Notes: generated by a model not told the origin, from the sequence alone. DNA of 35,602 nucleotides from Methanobacteriota archaeon (GCA_016841265.1 JAENZL010000039.1:1-35602), one strand, 5' to 3'; positions 24,601 to 33,543 are shown, counted from the stretch's first letter. Numbers and translations are program-made.

Positions 24601-26193
24601 CGCCATGCTTTACATATCTGGGAAGAATGCGGGCACTGGATTAACCTTGCAGGGGAATGGGTCCCGGTAGAGAAAATTAGCTACGCCCTTACGATGCAGT
24701 CGCTTGTCCCCTGGAGCCATCTGCACAAATGGGTCAGGCAGAAGACTGTGGACTTACGTATGCTGGGAGCGATCACGCAGGAACCTCCATTTTCAGAAAT
24801 CCCTCCTCTGGCCATCCATATTGAGGAACGTTTCCATCAACCTCTTTCTTTTAAAGGCCAATTTGAAGAAAAACCCTGGCTTAATAGGCTGGGGTCGGAG
24901 CTTTGCTGCATTGTTCTTGACAACGAGGAGAACACCGCTCGCATAAGGGCTCTTGCTGAAGACCTTGCCGAGACAAAATGGCAGACAACCGGTGGACTTG
25001 AAACCATTCCCTATATAGAAGGAACCCCGGCCGGAACACCCAGAAGTGTTGAGGTCATGTGGCTTGATAGGGTACTTTACGTCGATGACCTTCCGAATGC
25101 GAAACTAGCGCGTAAAGTGCCTGAAAAACTTGGCAAATTTTTTAATCACCAGGACATTAACGCTGCGCTCAATTATTGTTATGGCCGTTCTCCTGAGGAT
25201 GTCACCGAATATATCGAAGAGAATTTTGAGCTTCTGGAAATAGAAGAGGACGAGCCACCGGTTGCAGAGGAAGTCGAACACGCGATTGCAGAGGAAGTCG
25301 AACTTCCGGTTGTAGAGGAGACCAAAACCCAGGTCGCAGAGGAAGCTGCGGCCCCGGATGGAGATATTTTACAGGAGGGACAGGTTTCACATGATTCCGA
25401 ATTTGAAGATGTATGCCCGACTGTGGCTCAGGCCGTTTCGGTGGAGAAAATGGCTACATCAGATCCTGATGAACACCTGATACCTGCATCCGAACCGAAA
25501 GAATGTGAATCTGAAATAATTTATGAAGAACTTCCCTCCGAGGTCGTGAAACCCAAAAAACCTCATATTTCTAAATCACCAAAGATGGGCTTCATTGGCA
25601 GGTTCGCCCAGCGCCTGGGTTATAAAAAGAATGAGGATGAATCCTCTTCTGATGGTCTCCCACTACTTGCAGCCGAATTGGAAGACGGAGAAAACGGAAT
25701 AACAGGAGAAGAACCTCCTGCTGAGGCCCCGGAAACCAAAAAAGCCCACACATCAAAACCAAACAATCCGAGCATCATCGAGCGGTTCGCTCAGATTATG
25801 GGCTACAAAAAGGATGGGGATAAGTTCTATCATGCCGATGGAAGCTTTATTTGCAAGTCGAATGACAGTATTTTTTCATGGGAGATGTGGTCGGCTTCAG
25901 GGGAACTGGTCCGCTCTTACTGGCCCAAAGACCACTGCCTCCAGATGGAACCCCTCCAGCTTGATGCCGAGGTATGGGGACTTGTTGACAGATTCCCGCA
26001 AACCCATACACTTATTCTCTCCAACCCGGAAGGGGAACCCGTTGAACTGCCGGGAGAAGCCCTCCGAGCCATGCGCGAAGAAGGTGAGATTACCCTTTAT
26101 CCGGCAACCTATAGAATCGTTTATGAACCTGATCAGTATAACCCCGACAAGGAAATCTCTCAGAATCTTTCGATTTGCGTAAAACAAGAGTAA
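21670..26193 (+). CDS. Sacsin/HSP90-like GHKL ATPase, 1507 residues
   Basis: The N-terminus carries a GHKL (Bergerat) ATP site: ELLQNADDAGA with N52 and D55, HNGEDF at 74-79, and GFRGIGFKS at 102-110. This is the sacsin/HSP90-type ATPase often found in defence islands. The large middle (about 250-1180) has no family I can name. It is followed by an acidic linker (1195-1240) with repeated VAEEVE-like units, then a duplicated short module (GRFAQRLGYKK near 1315, ERFAQIMGYKK near 1375) and a C-terminal domain of about 120 residues with WEMWSASGELVRSYW. The start is GTG at 21670, preceded by GGGAGAGG eight bases upstream. Its job could be an ATP-driven clamp that senses foreign DNA or regulates the nuclease, which is inferred. 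The middle has visibly AT-richer codons (about 22690-23860) than the ends. Confidence 0.85.
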   Translation: MIPQPEYFKRIREGAAKRWDQLEQDPELAGPWHQLFKQVQSPRHILSELLQNADDAGATEASVHVENGVFVFKHNGEDFTAEHFASLCRFGYSNKRALHTIGFRGIGFKSTFSLGDRVELFTPSLSVVFDRHRFTEPVWIKTPLQADDFTRVRVAIRDQRRQKEVERNLQEWLKSPVSLLFFKSIRRLVIQDEVVEWKSLGPGPVENTEWVELVDKGKKPFLIARSSFEQFPEEALNEIKEERMLTAGEDADFPPCQVELVLGAKGRLYVVLPTGVETSLPFACNAPFIQDPARMKIKEPETSPTNRWLLERVGKLAISVMLRWMENESLELSERAQAYSLLPAAGTNNNSLEGMCASIVGNEFDSLKYKACLLTDRGILEVANQSIIIPEELLDVWPTENISSILDILNRPALSPYVSSADRRILVNRDLIEEITKNQVLDILENKHLPKPESWERLLKLWVYIASELTGYRYNPNKDKVSIVPVIGKEVLYSASEVFRLGDKKIIQSSEEWEFLANYLLVFNNDWARFLADLRQNAKGSEYGSFDVETAYTVMRAIGLEGSSDSNPLVERVSSEFFSQENHSALDCIKLAQIAAKLGATVRKPFYFVTQDTYLRSTEDIILFDEDGTLEYLLPDDWSHNHVLHPDYSTFNFCTKEEWIQWIYSGRAGVYTFVPPVQKSLSVIGNQNIEHKLHSRGYKGPINFPYVSNQFIIDDWDFEEVHWNRWQSLAEDDDNLWGRLVELILVQPETFRSKITSAKAFQISKKGKRKQNTRGSLTPGWILKLRELPCLLDTRGFYRKPAELVRRTPETEAFIDVEPFIHRRLDTESNRQLLDLLGVSSIPMGPKRLLDCLKTLSRSEKPPVSEVEKWYRRLDLMADTCSTADFLNIKNAFYDEKLILTEDTAWVQAQDVFLSSDEEDVPGVAVVRASVRDLVLWRKMEIPERPTVDLVIKWMQGMPSEKVLSQENARRVRALLGRHALHIWEECGHWINLAGEWVPVEKISYALTMQSLVPWSHLHKWVRQKTVDLRMLGAITQEPPFSEIPPLAIHIEERFHQPLSFKGQFEEKPWLNRLGSELCCIVLDNEENTARIRALAEDLAETKWQTTGGLETIPYIEGTPAGTPRSVEVMWLDRVLYVDDLPNAKLARKVPEKLGKFFNHQDINAALNYCYGRSPEDVTEYIEENFELLEIEEDEPPVAEEVEHAIAEEVELPVVEETKTQVAEEAAAPDGDILQEGQVSHDSEFEDVCPTVAQAVSVEKMATSDPDEHLIPASEPKECESEIIYEELPSEVVKPKKPHISKSPKMGFIGRFAQRLGYKKNEDESSSDGLPLLAAELEDGENGITGEEPPAEAPETKKAHTSKPNNPSIIERFAQIMGYKKDGDKFYHADGSFICKSNDSIFSWEMWSASGELVRSYWPKDHCLQMEPLQLDAEVWGLVDRFPQTHTLILSNPEGEPVELPGEALRAMREEGEITLYPATYRIVYEPDQYNPDKEISQNLSICVKQE

Positions 26194-26214
26194 TTTATGG
26201 AGCTATACTAATTC

Positions 26215-29091
26215 ATGACTTACAAGAAAAAACTCATCGAAGTTGCCCTCCCCCTTGAAGCTATCAACAAAGCCTCCGCCCGAGAAAAATCCATCCGCCA
26301 CGGGCACCCCAGCACCCTGCACCTCTGGTGGGCACGCCGCCCCCTTGCAGCAGCCAGAGCCGTGATCTTTGCCCAGATGGTGGACGACCCATCAGCCCAC
26401 CCCGAAAAGTTTCCGACCGAAGAAGCCCAGGAAGAAGAACGCCAGCGGCTCTTCCGGTTAATCGAGGAACTGGTGCTCTGGGAAAACACCACCAACAAAA
26501 TAGTGCTCGGTCAGGCAAGGGAAGAAATCCGTAAAAGCTGGTTTTCCACCTGCGAGGAAAACAAAGCCCACCCGCAGGCAGCAGAACTCTTCAACCCCGA
26601 TAAACTCCCCGCTTTCCACGACCCCTTCGCGGGAGGTGGAGCTCTCCCCCTCGAAGCCCAGCGCCTAGGTCTGGAAAGCTATGCCAGCGACCTGAACCCC
26701 GTGGCCGTCCTCATCAACAAAGCCATGATTGAAATCCCTCCGAAGTTCGCGGGCCGGCCCCCGGTAAACCCTGATTCCAGAAAGCAAAAAGGGATAACTG
26801 CCGGCGGCTGGAAAGGTGCACAGGGACTGGCTGAAGACGTGCGCTATTATGGGAAATGGATGCGCGATGAAGCTGAAAAGAGAATTGGCCACCTCTACCC
26901 AAAAGTAGAAATTACAGAGGAAATGGCTCAGGAAAGGCCTGATCTCAAAAAATATCTCGGGCAGGAGCTTACTGTTATTGCATGGCTCTGGGCTCGTACT
27001 GTGAAGAGTCCAAATCCCGCTTTTGCACATGTGGACGTGCCGCTTGCTTCTACTTTCATGCTTTCAACTAAAAAAGGTAAGGAGGCGTATGTTGAACCTG
27101 CAATTGAGGGGGATAGCTACCGTTTTACCGTGAAGGTTGGTAAACCGGAGGATTTGGAAGAGGTTAAAAACGGAACGAAGGCAGGAAAAAGAAATGGATT
27201 TCGTTGCTTGTTTTCGGATGTACCCCTTCCTTTCGATTATATACGAACAGAAGCTTCTTCTGGAAGAATGTCAGAACGCTTGATGGCAATAGTTGCGGAA
27301 GGTAATCGAGGGCGGATATATCTACCACCTATTCCAGAGATGGAAGCTGTTGCTAAGCAGGCGGAACCAACATGGCTGCCAAACACTGAGACACATGGCA
27401 AGTGCAGAGTGAACATTGGCCTCTATGGAATGACCACCTGGGATAAACTTTTCACCCCCCGCCAGCTCGTAACTCTTACCACCTTCTCCGACCTGGTGCA
27501 GGAAGCGCGTGAAAAAGTGATGCAAGATGCACTCGCCGCCGGAATGAGTGATGATAGTATCGGTCTTAATGATGGTGGGAAAGGTACTCAGGCGTATGCA
27601 GATGCGGTGGCGGTGTATCTGGCATTTGCAATCTCAAAGGTGGCAAATATTGGCTCATCGATTGCATCTTGGATGAGTGACCGTGGAGCCTTCCGTGAGA
27701 CTTTTGCTCGGCAGGCAATCCCGATGGTCTGGGATTTTGCAGAAGCGAATCCCTTTGCTGATGCCGGTGGAAGCCTTGGAACTGCACTTAAAAAGGGTGC
27801 AATGGCCATCGATTCATTCCCAGCTGATATACATGGTCAAGCTTTCCAAGCGGATGCAGCCTCACAGGGCTTATCATCGGCAAAGATTGTATCCACGGAC
27901 CCGCCATACTATGACAATATTGGTTATGCAGATCTGTCTGACTTCTTCTATGTATGGCTGCGACGCTCTATGAAACCAGTCTTCCCCGAATTGTTTGCCA
28001 CATTAGCCGTACCCAAGGCTGAGGAGTTAGTAGCAACACCTTACCGCCATGGAAGTAAGCAGAAGGCAGAGGCTTTCTTCTTAGACGGCATGACCCAAGC
28101 CATGCACAGGCTGACTGAACAGGCGAATCCAGATTTTCCGGTTACTATTTACTACGCTTTCAAGCAATCGGAGACAGAAAAAGAAGGTACTGCCTCCACC
28201 GGATGGGAGACTTTCCTTGAAGCAGTAATCCAAGCAGGCTTTGCTCTTACAGGCACTTGGCCGATACGTACAGAAGGTGCTGGACGTATTATTGCAAAAG
28301 GAAACAATGCCCTTGCCTCAAGTATAGTTCTAGTCTGCCGCCAGCGTGAAGCAAACGCATCCACAGCCACCCGCCGTGAGTTCCTGAACGCCCTCAAGTC
28401 TGAGTTACCAGAAGCACTAGCTCATCTACAGCACAGCAACATCGCCCCCGTAGACCTGGCACAGGCAGCTATTGGCCCCGGAATGGCGATCTACACCCGT
28501 TACGCGAAAGTTCTCGACGCCCAGGGCAACGCACTGACCGTGCGTGAAGCTCTTACACTCATAAACCAGATCCTTGACGAAGTGCTGGCTGAGCAGGAAG
28601 GGGACTTCGATGCAGATAGCCGCTGGGCACTTGCGTGGTTTGAGCAGTTTGGATTTGCTGAAGGCGAATATGGGGTTGCTGAGACACTCTCCAAGGCAAA
28701 GAACACGAGCGTTTCAGGGATGGTGGAAGCAGGAATTTTAACCTCGAAAGGCGGAAAAGTGCGCCTGCTCAAACCCGACGAGCTTCCTGAGGACTGGGAC
28801 CCGGAAAAAGACTCCCGGCTGACAGTCTGGGAGATGGTGCATCACCTTATCCGCGTGCTTGAAGCTGGCGGTGAGGGGGGTGCTGCCGAATTGGTTGCAA
28901 AGCTCGGAAGCAAAGCGGATACTGCCAGGGAACTTGCTTACCTTTTATACACCCTCTGCGAGAGGAAGAAGCGGGCTCAAGAGGCTCTGGCTTACAATGC
29001 GCTGGTGCAGAGCTGGCCTGAAATTATGCGGCTCTCAAGGGAGGAAAAAGCCCTGCCGAAAGGACAAACACGAATTATTGAGGAGGAATAA
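26215..29091 (+). CDS. DUF1156 adenine-N6 DNA methyltransferase
   Basis: 958 residues. The N-terminal DUF1156 domain is recognisable from [20 protein letters not shown] and [16 protein letters not shown]-binding motif I is [14 protein letters not shown] (136-149), and the catalytic DPPY (562-565, [10 protein letters not shown]) marks an amino-methyltransferase acting on adenine. The class belongs to COG1743; NCBI family naming includes anti-phage-associated DUF1156 proteins. It should methylate host DNA to mark self, or act as a sensor. It begins 21 bases after the GHKL gene and is followed four bases later by the DUF499 gene, so the three are probably co-translated. Codon composition alternates between C-rich blocks (26215-26950, 27420-27540, 28360-29091) and AT-richer blocks, unlike a gene of one origin. 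No zinc ribbon is obvious. Confidence 0.92.
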   Translation: MTYKKKLIEVALPLEAINKASAREKSIRHGHPSTLHLWWARRPLAAARAVIFAQMVDDPSAHPEKFPTEEAQEEERQRLFRLIEELVLWENTTNKIVLGQAREEIRKSWFSTCEENKAHPQAAELFNPDKLPAFHDPFAGGGALPLEAQRLGLESYASDLNPVAVLINKAMIEIPPKFAGRPPVNPDSRKQKGITAGGWKGAQGLAEDVRYYGKWMRDEAEKRIGHLYPKVEITEEMAQERPDLKKYLGQELTVIAWLWARTVKSPNPAFAHVDVPLASTFMLSTKKGKEAYVEPAIEGDSYRFTVKVGKPEDLEEVKNGTKAGKRNGFRCLFSDVPLPFDYIRTEASSGRMSERLMAIVAEGNRGRIYLPPIPEMEAVAKQAEPTWLPNTETHGKCRVNIGLYGMTTWDKLFTPRQLVTLTTFSDLVQEAREKVMQDALAAGMSDDSIGLNDGGKGTQAYADAVAVYLAFAISKVANIGSSIASWMSDRGAFRETFARQAIPMVWDFAEANPFADAGGSLGTALKKGAMAIDSFPADIHGQAFQADAASQGLSSAKIVSTDPPYYDNIGYADLSDFFYVWLRRSMKPVFPELFATLAVPKAEELVATPYRHGSKQKAEAFFLDGMTQAMHRLTEQANPDFPVTIYYAFKQSETEKEGTASTGWETFLEAVIQAGFALTGTWPIRTEGAGRIIAKGNNALASSIVLVCRQREANASTATRREFLNALKSELPEALAHLQHSNIAPVDLAQAAIGPGMAIYTRYAKVLDAQGNALTVREALTLINQILDEVLAEQEGDFDADSRWALAWFEQFGFAEGEYGVAETLSKAKNTSVSGMVEAGILTSKGGKVRLLKPDELPEDWDPEKDSRLTVWEMVHHLIRVLEAGGEGGAAELVAKLGSKADTARELAYLLYTLCERKKRAQEALAYNALVQSWPEIMRLSREEKALPKGQTRIIEEE

Positions 29092-29094
29092 AGC

Positions 29095-32000
29095 ATGTCA
29101 ATGAGCAACCACGAACGTGTGGGAAAGGCGCTGGAACTGCTGAAGGACAGCCTCGGGTCGTTCGTCGAGAGGGAAATGGAAAATACCTATCATGAGCAGG
29201 CACGGACAAAGATGGCAGATGTCCTGGGTCAGGACTGGATCTTTGCGGGAAAGCCCATTTCCGACCTTGATACGGCAGGGCTGTTCAAACTCATGTGGGA
29301 TAACTGGAATGAAGTTTTCCGGGTAACCCTGGGTTTTGCGGAGCGCAGTCTGGTAAGTGAACTCCGGGACGTGCGAAATAAGTGGGCGCATCAGCAACCA
29401 TTCTCCAGTGACGACGCCGACCGGGCCCTAGACTCGGTAGAGAGGTTATTGACAGCGATTTCTTCCCCGCAGGCCGACGAAGTTCACAAAATGAAAATGG
29501 AGCTTCGACGCCTGATCTTTGACGAACAGGTGAGAAATGAGAGGCGCAAAGCTTCGAAAACGGTCATCGAAAGTGCATCCAGCAACCTCCTCAAGCCCTG
29601 GAGGGAAATTGTCACTCCGCACGTGGACGTTGCAAGCGGACGCTACCAGCAGGCTGAGTTTGCAGCCGACCTCTGGCAGGTCCACCTTGGACAGGGGACG
29701 GATGAGTACCGGAACCCGGTCGAGTTCTTCAGGCGCACATACCTTACCGAAAGCCTCAGGGGCCTCCTTATAAACGGATTGCAGCGGCTCTCTGGACAGG
29801 GAGGAGATCCCGTGGTGCAGCTCCAGACAAACTTCGGAGGCGGAAAGACCCACTCGATGCTGGCTCTCTACCACCTTTTTTCCGGAAATGCGAGTGGAAG
29901 CGAGCTTCTGGGAATTGAAAGTGTGCTCATGGAGGCTGGAGTTCCCAAGATTCCTAATGCGAAGTGTGTGGTACTCGTGGGCAACAAGATCTCCCCCGGC
30001 AACCCCGTGACCAAACCCGACGGGACAGTCGTGCACACCCTCTGGGGAGAACTTGCCTGGCAGCTTGGAGGAAAAGAAGCATACGAACGTCTGCGTGCGG
30101 ACGACGAGAAAGCGACAAGCCCTGGTGATGTCCTTCGGGAACTTTTCTGTGAATACGGCCCCTGCATCGTTCTTATCGATGAGTGGGTTGCCTATGCCCG
30201 CCAGCTCCATGACCAGAGCGACCTGCCTGCAGGCAGTTTCGAGACCCAGTTCACCTTTGCCCAGGCCCTCACCGAGTCTGCCAAGCTTGCCGGGAACTGT
30301 CTGCTTGTGATCAGCCTGCCGGCCTCAGACACTGCCACCTCTATTCATGCCCAGGCCGATGACGTGGAAGTGGGAGGACAGCGCGGAAGAGAAGCCCTTG
30401 ACAGGCTGAGAAACGTAGTCGGACGTGTGGAGTCTTCCTGGCGGCCTGCAAGTGCGGAAGAAGGGTTCGAGATCGTTCGCAGGCGGCTTTTTGAACCCAT
30501 GACGGACCCGGAGCAGTTCAAGGACAGGGACGTTGTTGCCCGGGCTTTTGCCGACCTTTACCGTTCACAGAGCCAAGAATTTCCCCCGGAGTGCTGGGAC
30601 TCTGATTATGAAAAACGCCTCAAGGCAGCCTATCCGATTCACCCGGAGGTCTTTGACCGGCTCTACACTGACTGGTCCACACTTGTAAAGTTCCAGCGCA
30701 CCAGAGGCGTGCTGCGCCTGATGGCTGCGGTCATCTACAGCCTCTGGGAAAAAGGGGACAAAAACCCGCTCATCCTTCCGGCCAACATTGCCATAGATGA
30801 CCAGCGTGTGCAGTCAGAACTTACCCGCTACCTCTCCGACAACTGGACTCCAATCATCGAAAAAGATGTGGAAGGCCCAAGCTCACTGCCCCTGCGCATT
30901 GATTCGGATGTACCAAACCTTGGCAAGTTCGCCGCCTGCCGCCGGGTAGCCCGCACCATCTATCTGGGCTCTGCCCCCATCCAGACAGCTTCCAATCGCG
31001 GCCTTGAAGACCGGCGTGTGAAACTGGGTTGTGTGATGCCTGGAGAATCTCCTGCCATCTTCGGTGACGCCTTAAGGAGGCTGGCAGCAGCAGCAACCTA
31101 TCTCTACCAGGACGGACCTCGCTACTGGTACTCAACCCAGCCCACTGTAACCAAACTGGCCGAGGATCGCGCCGAGCAGCTCAAACGCGACCCTGACAGA
31201 GTGGTCAAAGAGCTGGACAAACGCCTGCGTGCAGACCTGCGCCATCAGGGAGATTTTAGTCGTGTGCACCCTCTTCCGACTTCCAGTGGCGATGTGCCCG
31301 ACGACCTGGATGCACGTCTGGTGGTGCTGGGAATCGAACAGACTTACAGCAAGGAAGCAGGAAACGCCGCCGAAAAAGCTGCCAGGTTAATTATGGAAAC
31401 CCGCGGAAACAGCCCACGTCTCTACCGCAATACCCTTGTCTTCCTCGCACCTGACAAGATGCGTTTGCAGGACCTCGACGAAGCTGTGCGCAAGTACCTG
31501 GCATGGGAGTCTATCCTCGAAGAAAAAGACACCCTTGACCTTTCACCCCACCAGGTAAAGCAGGCCCAGACGCAAAAAGAGAATGCAAACAGCACCGTGA
31601 CAGCCCGGCTGCCCGAAGCATACCAGTGGCTACTGGTACCCACACAGGAAAAGCCTCAGTCTCCGGTTGAGTGGCAGGCAATTCGCCTTTCAGGCCAGGA
31701 CCCCCTTGCAGTGCGGGCCAGCAAGAAGCTCAAAAACGAGGAATTACTGATAACTGCACTTGCAGGCACTAGGCTGCGCATGGATCTTGAACGCATCCCG
31801 CTCTGGCGTGGGGATAACGTTGCAATCAAGCAGCTCGCAGAAGATTTTGCTTCCTATCTCTACCTTCCCAGACTAATAGAACCTTCAGTGCTCATCGGTG
31901 CGGTTTGTGATGGGCTCAGACTGCTTACGTGGATGGAGGAATCTTTTACTTACGCCGATAGTTTCGACGGAGCTGAGGGACGATACCGGGGACTTCGTTG

Positions 32001-32472
32001 CGGGCAATCTGTAGACCTCTCGAAAGATAACCTTTCAGGTTTACTGGTGAAGCCGGAAGTGGCTGTAAATCAGCAGAAAGCAGAAACACCATCCACTCAG
32101 GCAGTTCCCAAAGAACCCACACAAGTTACGGAAACTGGCTCAACATATGGATCGCCAGGTGGAGGTGTGACTACGGGAACTGGAACGGACGTTGGAACTG
32201 GAACCGGAACCACAACCAGACCACCAGCAGAACAACCTCCCAGACGTTTCCACGGCAGTGTGACCCTTGACTCTACCCGTGTGGGCCGTGACGCAGGGAA
32301 AATCGCTGATGAAGTAATCTCGCACCTTGCCGGGCTGGTGGGCTCAACGGTGACAGTGACACTGGAAATTGAAGCAGATATTCCATCTGGAGTCCCGGAC
32401 AACGTTGTAAGGATCGTTACCGAAAACGGTAGAACACTGAAATTTACGAACCAGGGATTTGAGAAGGAATAA
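29095..32472 (+). CDS. DUF499 AAA-type ATPase with N-terminal Swt1-like HEPN domain
   Basis: 1125 residues. Residues 1-130 look like a Swt1-type HEPN domain with R94-N-K-W-A-H99, an R-x4-H motif that in active HEPN proteins cuts RNA. The DUF499 ATPase follows with Walker A FGGGKTHS (K251) and Walker B LIDEW (D362-E363). A Thr/Gly-rich linker (about 1013-1045) precedes a C-terminal domain of about 75 residues (DEVISHLAGLVGSTVTVTLE) seen at the end of several defence ATPases. DUF499 (COG1483) is a known partner of DUF1156. Within a defence system the HEPN domain is the best candidate for a suicide or RNA-cutting effector, the ATPase for a sensor. The ATG at 29095 is preceded by AGGAGG (29081-29086), the best ribosome site in the window, which sits within the end of the DUF1156 gene. 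Confidence 0.9.
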   Translation: MSMSNHERVGKALELLKDSLGSFVEREMENTYHEQARTKMADVLGQDWIFAGKPISDLDTAGLFKLMWDNWNEVFRVTLGFAERSLVSELRDVRNKWAHQQPFSSDDADRALDSVERLLTAISSPQADEVHKMKMELRRLIFDEQVRNERRKASKTVIESASSNLLKPWREIVTPHVDVASGRYQQAEFAADLWQVHLGQGTDEYRNPVEFFRRTYLTESLRGLLINGLQRLSGQGGDPVVQLQTNFGGGKTHSMLALYHLFSGNASGSELLGIESVLMEAGVPKIPNAKCVVLVGNKISPGNPVTKPDGTVVHTLWGELAWQLGGKEAYERLRADDEKATSPGDVLRELFCEYGPCIVLIDEWVAYARQLHDQSDLPAGSFETQFTFAQALTESAKLAGNCLLVISLPASDTATSIHAQADDVEVGGQRGREALDRLRNVVGRVESSWRPASAEEGFEIVRRRLFEPMTDPEQFKDRDVVARAFADLYRSQSQEFPPECWDSDYEKRLKAAYPIHPEVFDRLYTDWSTLVKFQRTRGVLRLMAAVIYSLWEKGDKNPLILPANIAIDDQRVQSELTRYLSDNWTPIIEKDVEGPSSLPLRIDSDVPNLGKFAACRRVARTIYLGSAPIQTASNRGLEDRRVKLGCVMPGESPAIFGDALRRLAAAATYLYQDGPRYWYSTQPTVTKLAEDRAEQLKRDPDRVVKELDKRLRADLRHQGDFSRVHPLPTSSGDVPDDLDARLVVLGIEQTYSKEAGNAAEKAARLIMETRGNSPRLYRNTLVFLAPDKMRLQDLDEAVRKYLAWESILEEKDTLDLSPHQVKQAQTQKENANSTVTARLPEAYQWLLVPTQEKPQSPVEWQAIRLSGQDPLAVRASKKLKNEELLITALAGTRLRMDLERIPLWRGDNVAIKQLAEDFASYLYLPRLIEPSVLIGAVCDGLRLLTWMEESFTYADSFDGAEGRYRGLRCGQSVDLSKDNLSGLLVKPEVAVNQQKAETPSTQAVPKEPTQVTETGSTYGSPGGGVTTGTGTDVGTGTGTTTRPPAEQPPRRFHGSVTLDSTRVGRDAGKIADEVISHLAGLVGSTVTVTLEIEADIPSGVPDNVVRIVTENGRTLKFTNQGFEKE

Positions 32473-32511
32473 GTTAACAGTAATTTTGGAGGGATTTCGG
32501 GACAAAACAGA

Positions 32512-32545
32512 AGCCTGGTTACCTCAAATGGGGTAATCATAGGCT
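32512..32545 (+). terminator. Hairpin terminator of the defence operon
   Basis: AGCCT and GGTTACC pair imperfectly with GGGTAA and AGGCT around a short loop, 40 bases after the DUF499 stop, followed by TTTACTCCTTT. It lies between convergent genes and may serve both. Confidence 0.45.
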
Positions 32546-32553
32546 TTACTCCT

Positions 32554-32937
32554 TTAAGGTTTAGGCTCAAAAGATTTACAAATGGATCTTGGAACAACTT
32601 TTTTCCCCTTAAGGGTACATTCCGGCCTTAAGTAATAAGAACATGTAAGGCAACAGTAGTCTTTTTTTTCGAGGTGATCGCTAATTCTCCGCAGTTCGAG
32701 AGAGTATAACCCTTTTCCCCGATTATATTTGAAGAGATTATAAGGAATATTTTTGATTTTACAGTACAGGGTGGAGGGAGATGGAGGATTCCAATCTTCA
32801 TACTCCGATTCCGCCACTAAATTTGCTTTATTGGAAGAGGATTTGGAAGGTAAATCGGGATAAAGCATTTTATGGCATTCTGGACAAAATATATATTTAT
32901 TCTTATATTTTTTATTGCAACTTTTGCATATTTTCAT
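32554..32937 (-). CDS. Cys-rich zinc-ribbon protein
   Basis: 127 residues. The N-terminus is a zinc ribbon with C4-x2-C7 and C18-x2-C21 (KICKSCNKKYKNKYIFCPEC). The C-terminal third has another cluster (DYCCLTCSYYLRPEC, then C in SICKSFEP) with the spacing of a second metal site. No membrane segment or known enzyme motif. It may be an RNA- or DNA-binding accessory protein. It converges on the DUF499 gene with an 81-base gap. A TATA box at 32963-32974 suits a leaderless message from the ATG at 32935-32937. I do not recognise a specific family. Confidence 0.75.
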   Translation of the reverse strand: MKICKSCNKKYKNKYIFCPECHKMLYPDLPSKSSSNKANLVAESEYEDWNPPSPSTLYCKIKNIPYNLFKYNRGKGLYSLELRRISDHLEKKDYCCLTCSYYLRPECTLKGKKVVPRSICKSFEPKP

Positions 32938-32962
32938 ACATCAGTTATTTGGTTTACACTCG

Positions 32963-32974
32963 TATATAATAACA
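32963..32974 (-). promoter_or_regulatory. TATA box of the zinc-ribbon gene
   Basis: Read minus, GTTATTATATAC lies 26-37 bases before the start codon, the usual archaeal distance for transcription beginning at or just before the ATG. Confidence 0.55.
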
Positions 32975-33111
32975 TAAGTTATAATATTTAGGCTTTATAG
33001 AGATCTTTCATTAGTTGCAATTATCATTAAAGTGGTGAGTAAAATCAACATCTAGGGCACTTTTGTAGAAAATGCCTCTCAACTCACAGCCCACCCTCAA
33101 CCTCTCTCCCC

Positions 33112-33501
33112 TCATTCAAAACTCCCCAAGGTTGACTGGACTTTTCCCTTCATCGGATTTTTCCCCTGCTTGAATTCTTCGATTCTGTCCGGGTTGTTAG
33201 CCAGGAATGCCAGTATATCCCCATGGCATTGATCAGACCAGCACCAGCATACGAGGACTTTGCCAGACAATTCTCCGGGAATCGCCCTCAGGAGGTCAGG
33301 TCTCGTTCTCAGGTAGTCCCGATGCTTTTGGATTACTTCTTCCCTGCTTCCGTCCTTGCCTAATGCAAAGGGGCTTCCCCATTTCGTTGTGCGGTCGATT
33401 GTGACGGCGTTTTCTTCCCCATAGATCGCCTTGCAGCGCTCAAGTTCTTTGAGCTGGGTTTTCCTTTTGCTTCGGACGATGGTTTCTTTGACTTCAGGCA
33501 T
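33112..33501 (-). CDS. DUF4326 domain protein
   Basis: 129 residues. The DUF4326 signature is clear: RTTKWGSPFALG, SREEVIQKHRDYL, then GKVLVCWCWSDQCHGDIL, with three cysteines and a histidine that could bind metal. The family occurs widely in phages and mobile elements; its biochemical role is not established to my knowledge. The first 30 residues are charged and lie outside the domain. The gene sits between the zinc-ribbon gene and the HEAT-repeat gene on the same strand, but each has its own promoter-like sequence, so no operon is claimed. The ATG at 33499-33501 has a TATA-like element about 30-40 bases upstream. Confidence 0.85.
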   Translation of the reverse strand: MPEVKETIVRSKRKTQLKELERCKAIYGEENAVTIDRTTKWGSPFALGKDGSREEVIQKHRDYLRTRPDLLRAIPGELSGKVLVCWCWSDQCHGDILAFLANNPDRIEEFKQGKNPMKGKVQSTLGSFE

Positions 33502-33531
33502 ATTATCTACAAGTAGGGTTTATGTTTACCT

Positions 33532-33543
33532 GGAAATATAAAC
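33532..33543 (-). promoter_or_regulatory. TATA box of the DUF4326 gene
   Basis: Read minus, GTTTATATTTCC lies 31-42 bases before the start codon. Near it TTTACCT and AGGTAAA words recur in opposite orientation (about 33516-33524 and 33621-33628), a possible operator. The rest of 33502-33767 shows no gene. Confidence 0.5.

Noticed and set aside
29446-30210. A 254-codon minus-strand frame over the DUF499 gene
   Set aside because: It is antisense to the Walker A region of a well-supported gene, with no recognisable domain.
17686-32472. Classification as DISARM or BREX
   Set aside because: A SNF2 helicase and a methylase are shared with DISARM class 1, but there are no DrmA, DrmB or DrmC genes; for BREX, PglZ and BrxC are absent and the methylase is DUF1156, not PglX.
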